Of a stretch of DNA of 64,000 nt, positions 63,317 through 64,000 are shown piece by piece. Position numbers and translations under genes: made by a program. The notes beneath the pieces are model-generated. The model saw nothing but the letters and a program-made list of their open reading frames with translations, was not told the DNA's origin and ran no database searches. The first letter of the stretch is position 1; every line of letters begins with the position of its first letter. Source of the stretch: Larus michahellis (taxonomy: Eukaryota; Chordata; Aves; Charadriiformes; Laridae); assembly GCF_964199755.1 (NCBI RefSeq), contig NC_133907.1, forward strand, positions 8,855,463 through 8,919,462, in the 5' to 3' direction.

Positions 63317-63363
63317 AAGACACTTGCAGACAGTAGCAAAGTGATGTGAAGTTATCTTCCAAG
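63317..63363 (+). other. KCNG1: 5'UTR part of KCNG1 coding exon, with splice acceptor
   Basis: A pyrimidine-rich tract reading ctgtgttttgttccag ends in AG at 63315-63316. It lies 47 bases upstream of the KCNG1 ATG, and no ATG-started frame in these 47 bases runs into the coding region in frame. The gene family normally has a non-coding first exon and a coding exon that starts a little upstream of the ATG, and this layout fits. The exact acceptor is inferred from consensus only. Confidence 0.7.
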
Positions 63364-64000
63364 ATGACTCTTCTACCTGGAGAAAATTCCGACTATGACT
63401 ATAGTGCCCTGAGCTGTGCTTCAGATACTTCCTTCAACCACACATTCTTTCCAGAAACAGAAACCCTTAAGGGAGTCTTTTACCAAAGAGCCAAGCTAAT
63501 TCACCCTCAAGAGGATCTCCTGAAAGGCTTTCACCCTGATGATCGGAAGCATCATATTATTATAAACGTAGGGGGCATTAAGTATTTGCTCCCATGGACC
63601 ACGCTTGATGAGTTCCCATTGACACGTCTGGGACAACTAAAATTCTGTAACAATTTTGACGACATTCTAAACATCTGTGATGATTACGATGTGACATGTA
63701 ATGAATTCTTTTTCGACCGCAACCCAGGAGCATTCAGGACAATCCTGACCTTTTTGCGGGTTGGAAAACTTCGGCTCTTGCGTGAGATGTGTGCGCTGTC
63801 TTTCCAAGAGGAGCTGCTCTACTGGGGAATTGAGGAAGACAACTTGGACTGGTGTTGTAAAAGGAGGTATCTGCAAAAAATGGAGGAGTTTACAGAAATA
63901 AATGAACGGGAGGATGACCTCATAGAAAATGAAACAACAGGTGAAACAGTTAGAGGAGACAAAAATTGGCTTGTGCATGAAAAAGTTGCAAGACATGGTG
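63364..64000 (+). CDS. KCNG1: KCNG1 (Kv6.1) first coding exon, 5' part, with apparent frameshift near its visible end
   Basis: This encodes the N-terminus of Kv6.1, a modulatory plasma-membrane Kv subunit. Family knowledge: it is silent alone and combines with Kv2 subunits, changing their gating. Residues 1-20 read MTLLPGENSDYDYSALSCAS, the Kv6.1 N-terminal signature. Residues about 63-168 form the T1 (BTB-like) domain, with INVGGIKY near 67-74, DEFPLTRLG at 82-90, FFFDRNPGAF at 115-124 and ALSFQEELLYWGI at 144-156. Of the non-Shaker Kv T1 zinc motif H-x5-C-x20-CC, Cys143, Cys164 and Cys165 are present, but residue 137 is Arg, not His. The ATG has A at -3, and an in-frame TAG at 63334-63336 closes the frame upstream, which fixes the start. 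The exon follows a splice acceptor ending at 63316. From 63965 the expected pre-S1 sequence (IGLCMKKLQDMV) lies one frame away from the upstream frame. S1-S6 lie beyond the window. Gene identity is near certain; whether this copy is intact is not. Confidence 0.96.
   Translation, partial: MTLLPGENSDYDYSALSCASDTSFNHTFFPETETLKGVFYQRAKLIHPQEDLLKGFHPDDRKHHIIINVGGIKYLLPWTTLDEFPLTRLGQLKFCNNFDDILNICDDYDVTCNEFFFDRNPGAFRTILTFLRVGKLRLLREMCALSFQEELLYWGIEEDNLDWCCKRRYLQKMEEFTEINEREDDLIENETTGETVRGDKNWLVHEKVARHG

Noticed and set aside
63667..63996. 109-codon frame on the minus strand
   Set aside because: It is the antisense shadow of the KCNG1 T1-domain coding sequence.
1..64000. tRNA, rRNA, snRNA genes, CRISPR arrays, endogenous retrovirus LTR pairs
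   Set aside because: I scanned for these by eye on both strands; no promoter-box pairs, direct-repeat arrays or paired LTRs were visible.

Overview
The window is vertebrate genomic DNA, almost certainly from a bird. Three things point that way. Several CR1 LINE fragments are present, and the one at about 9.33-9.50 kb has the typical avian CR1 3' end. Repeat density is low, and I see no Alu, L1 or B1 sequence. The right edge holds the first coding exon of a voltage-gated potassium channel gene that I recognise as KCNG1 (Kv6.1). Introns, splice signals and a CpG-island promoter rule out a prokaryotic reading, so short open frames in the rest of the window are not evidence of genes.

Layout. About 1-56.9 kb is intergenic and moderately AT-rich. 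It holds scattered old CR1 pieces (8.2, 9.3, 53.6 and 55.0-56.05 kb), fragments of an old dispersed amniote repeat that I cannot name, simple repeats, a few short tandem duplications, and possible regulatory DNA. The clearest candidates are two diverged copies of a ~195 bp element (18.92-19.11 and 25.50-25.70 kb) and a palindromic cluster of three RFX X-box-like motifs at 26.62-26.68 kb. About 56.98-57.96 kb is a strong CpG island, the likely KCNG1 promoter and first non-coding exon. About 58-63.3 kb reads as the first intron or 5'UTR introns, with a MIR-like SINE at 59.5 kb and a 51-base segment with good splice signals at 61991-62041. A splice acceptor at 63316 opens the exon whose ATG is at 63364. 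Coding sequence runs off the right end at 64000.

KCNG1 encodes an electrically silent Kv subunit that needs Kv2 partners to form channels. The visible part covers the N-terminus and the whole T1 tetramerisation domain. The main anomaly is that the frame appears to break in the last ~75 bases. After Asp199, at an A5 run (63961-63965), the KCNG1-like sequence continues in the +1 frame. This is either a one-base sequence error or a real disruption.

In human, as I recall, the region upstream of KCNG1 is a long gene-poor interval reaching towards NFATC2. The emptiness of 1-56.9 kb fits that arrangement. I found no NFATC2 exon, no tRNA, rRNA or snRNA gene, no CRISPR array, and no intact mobile element.
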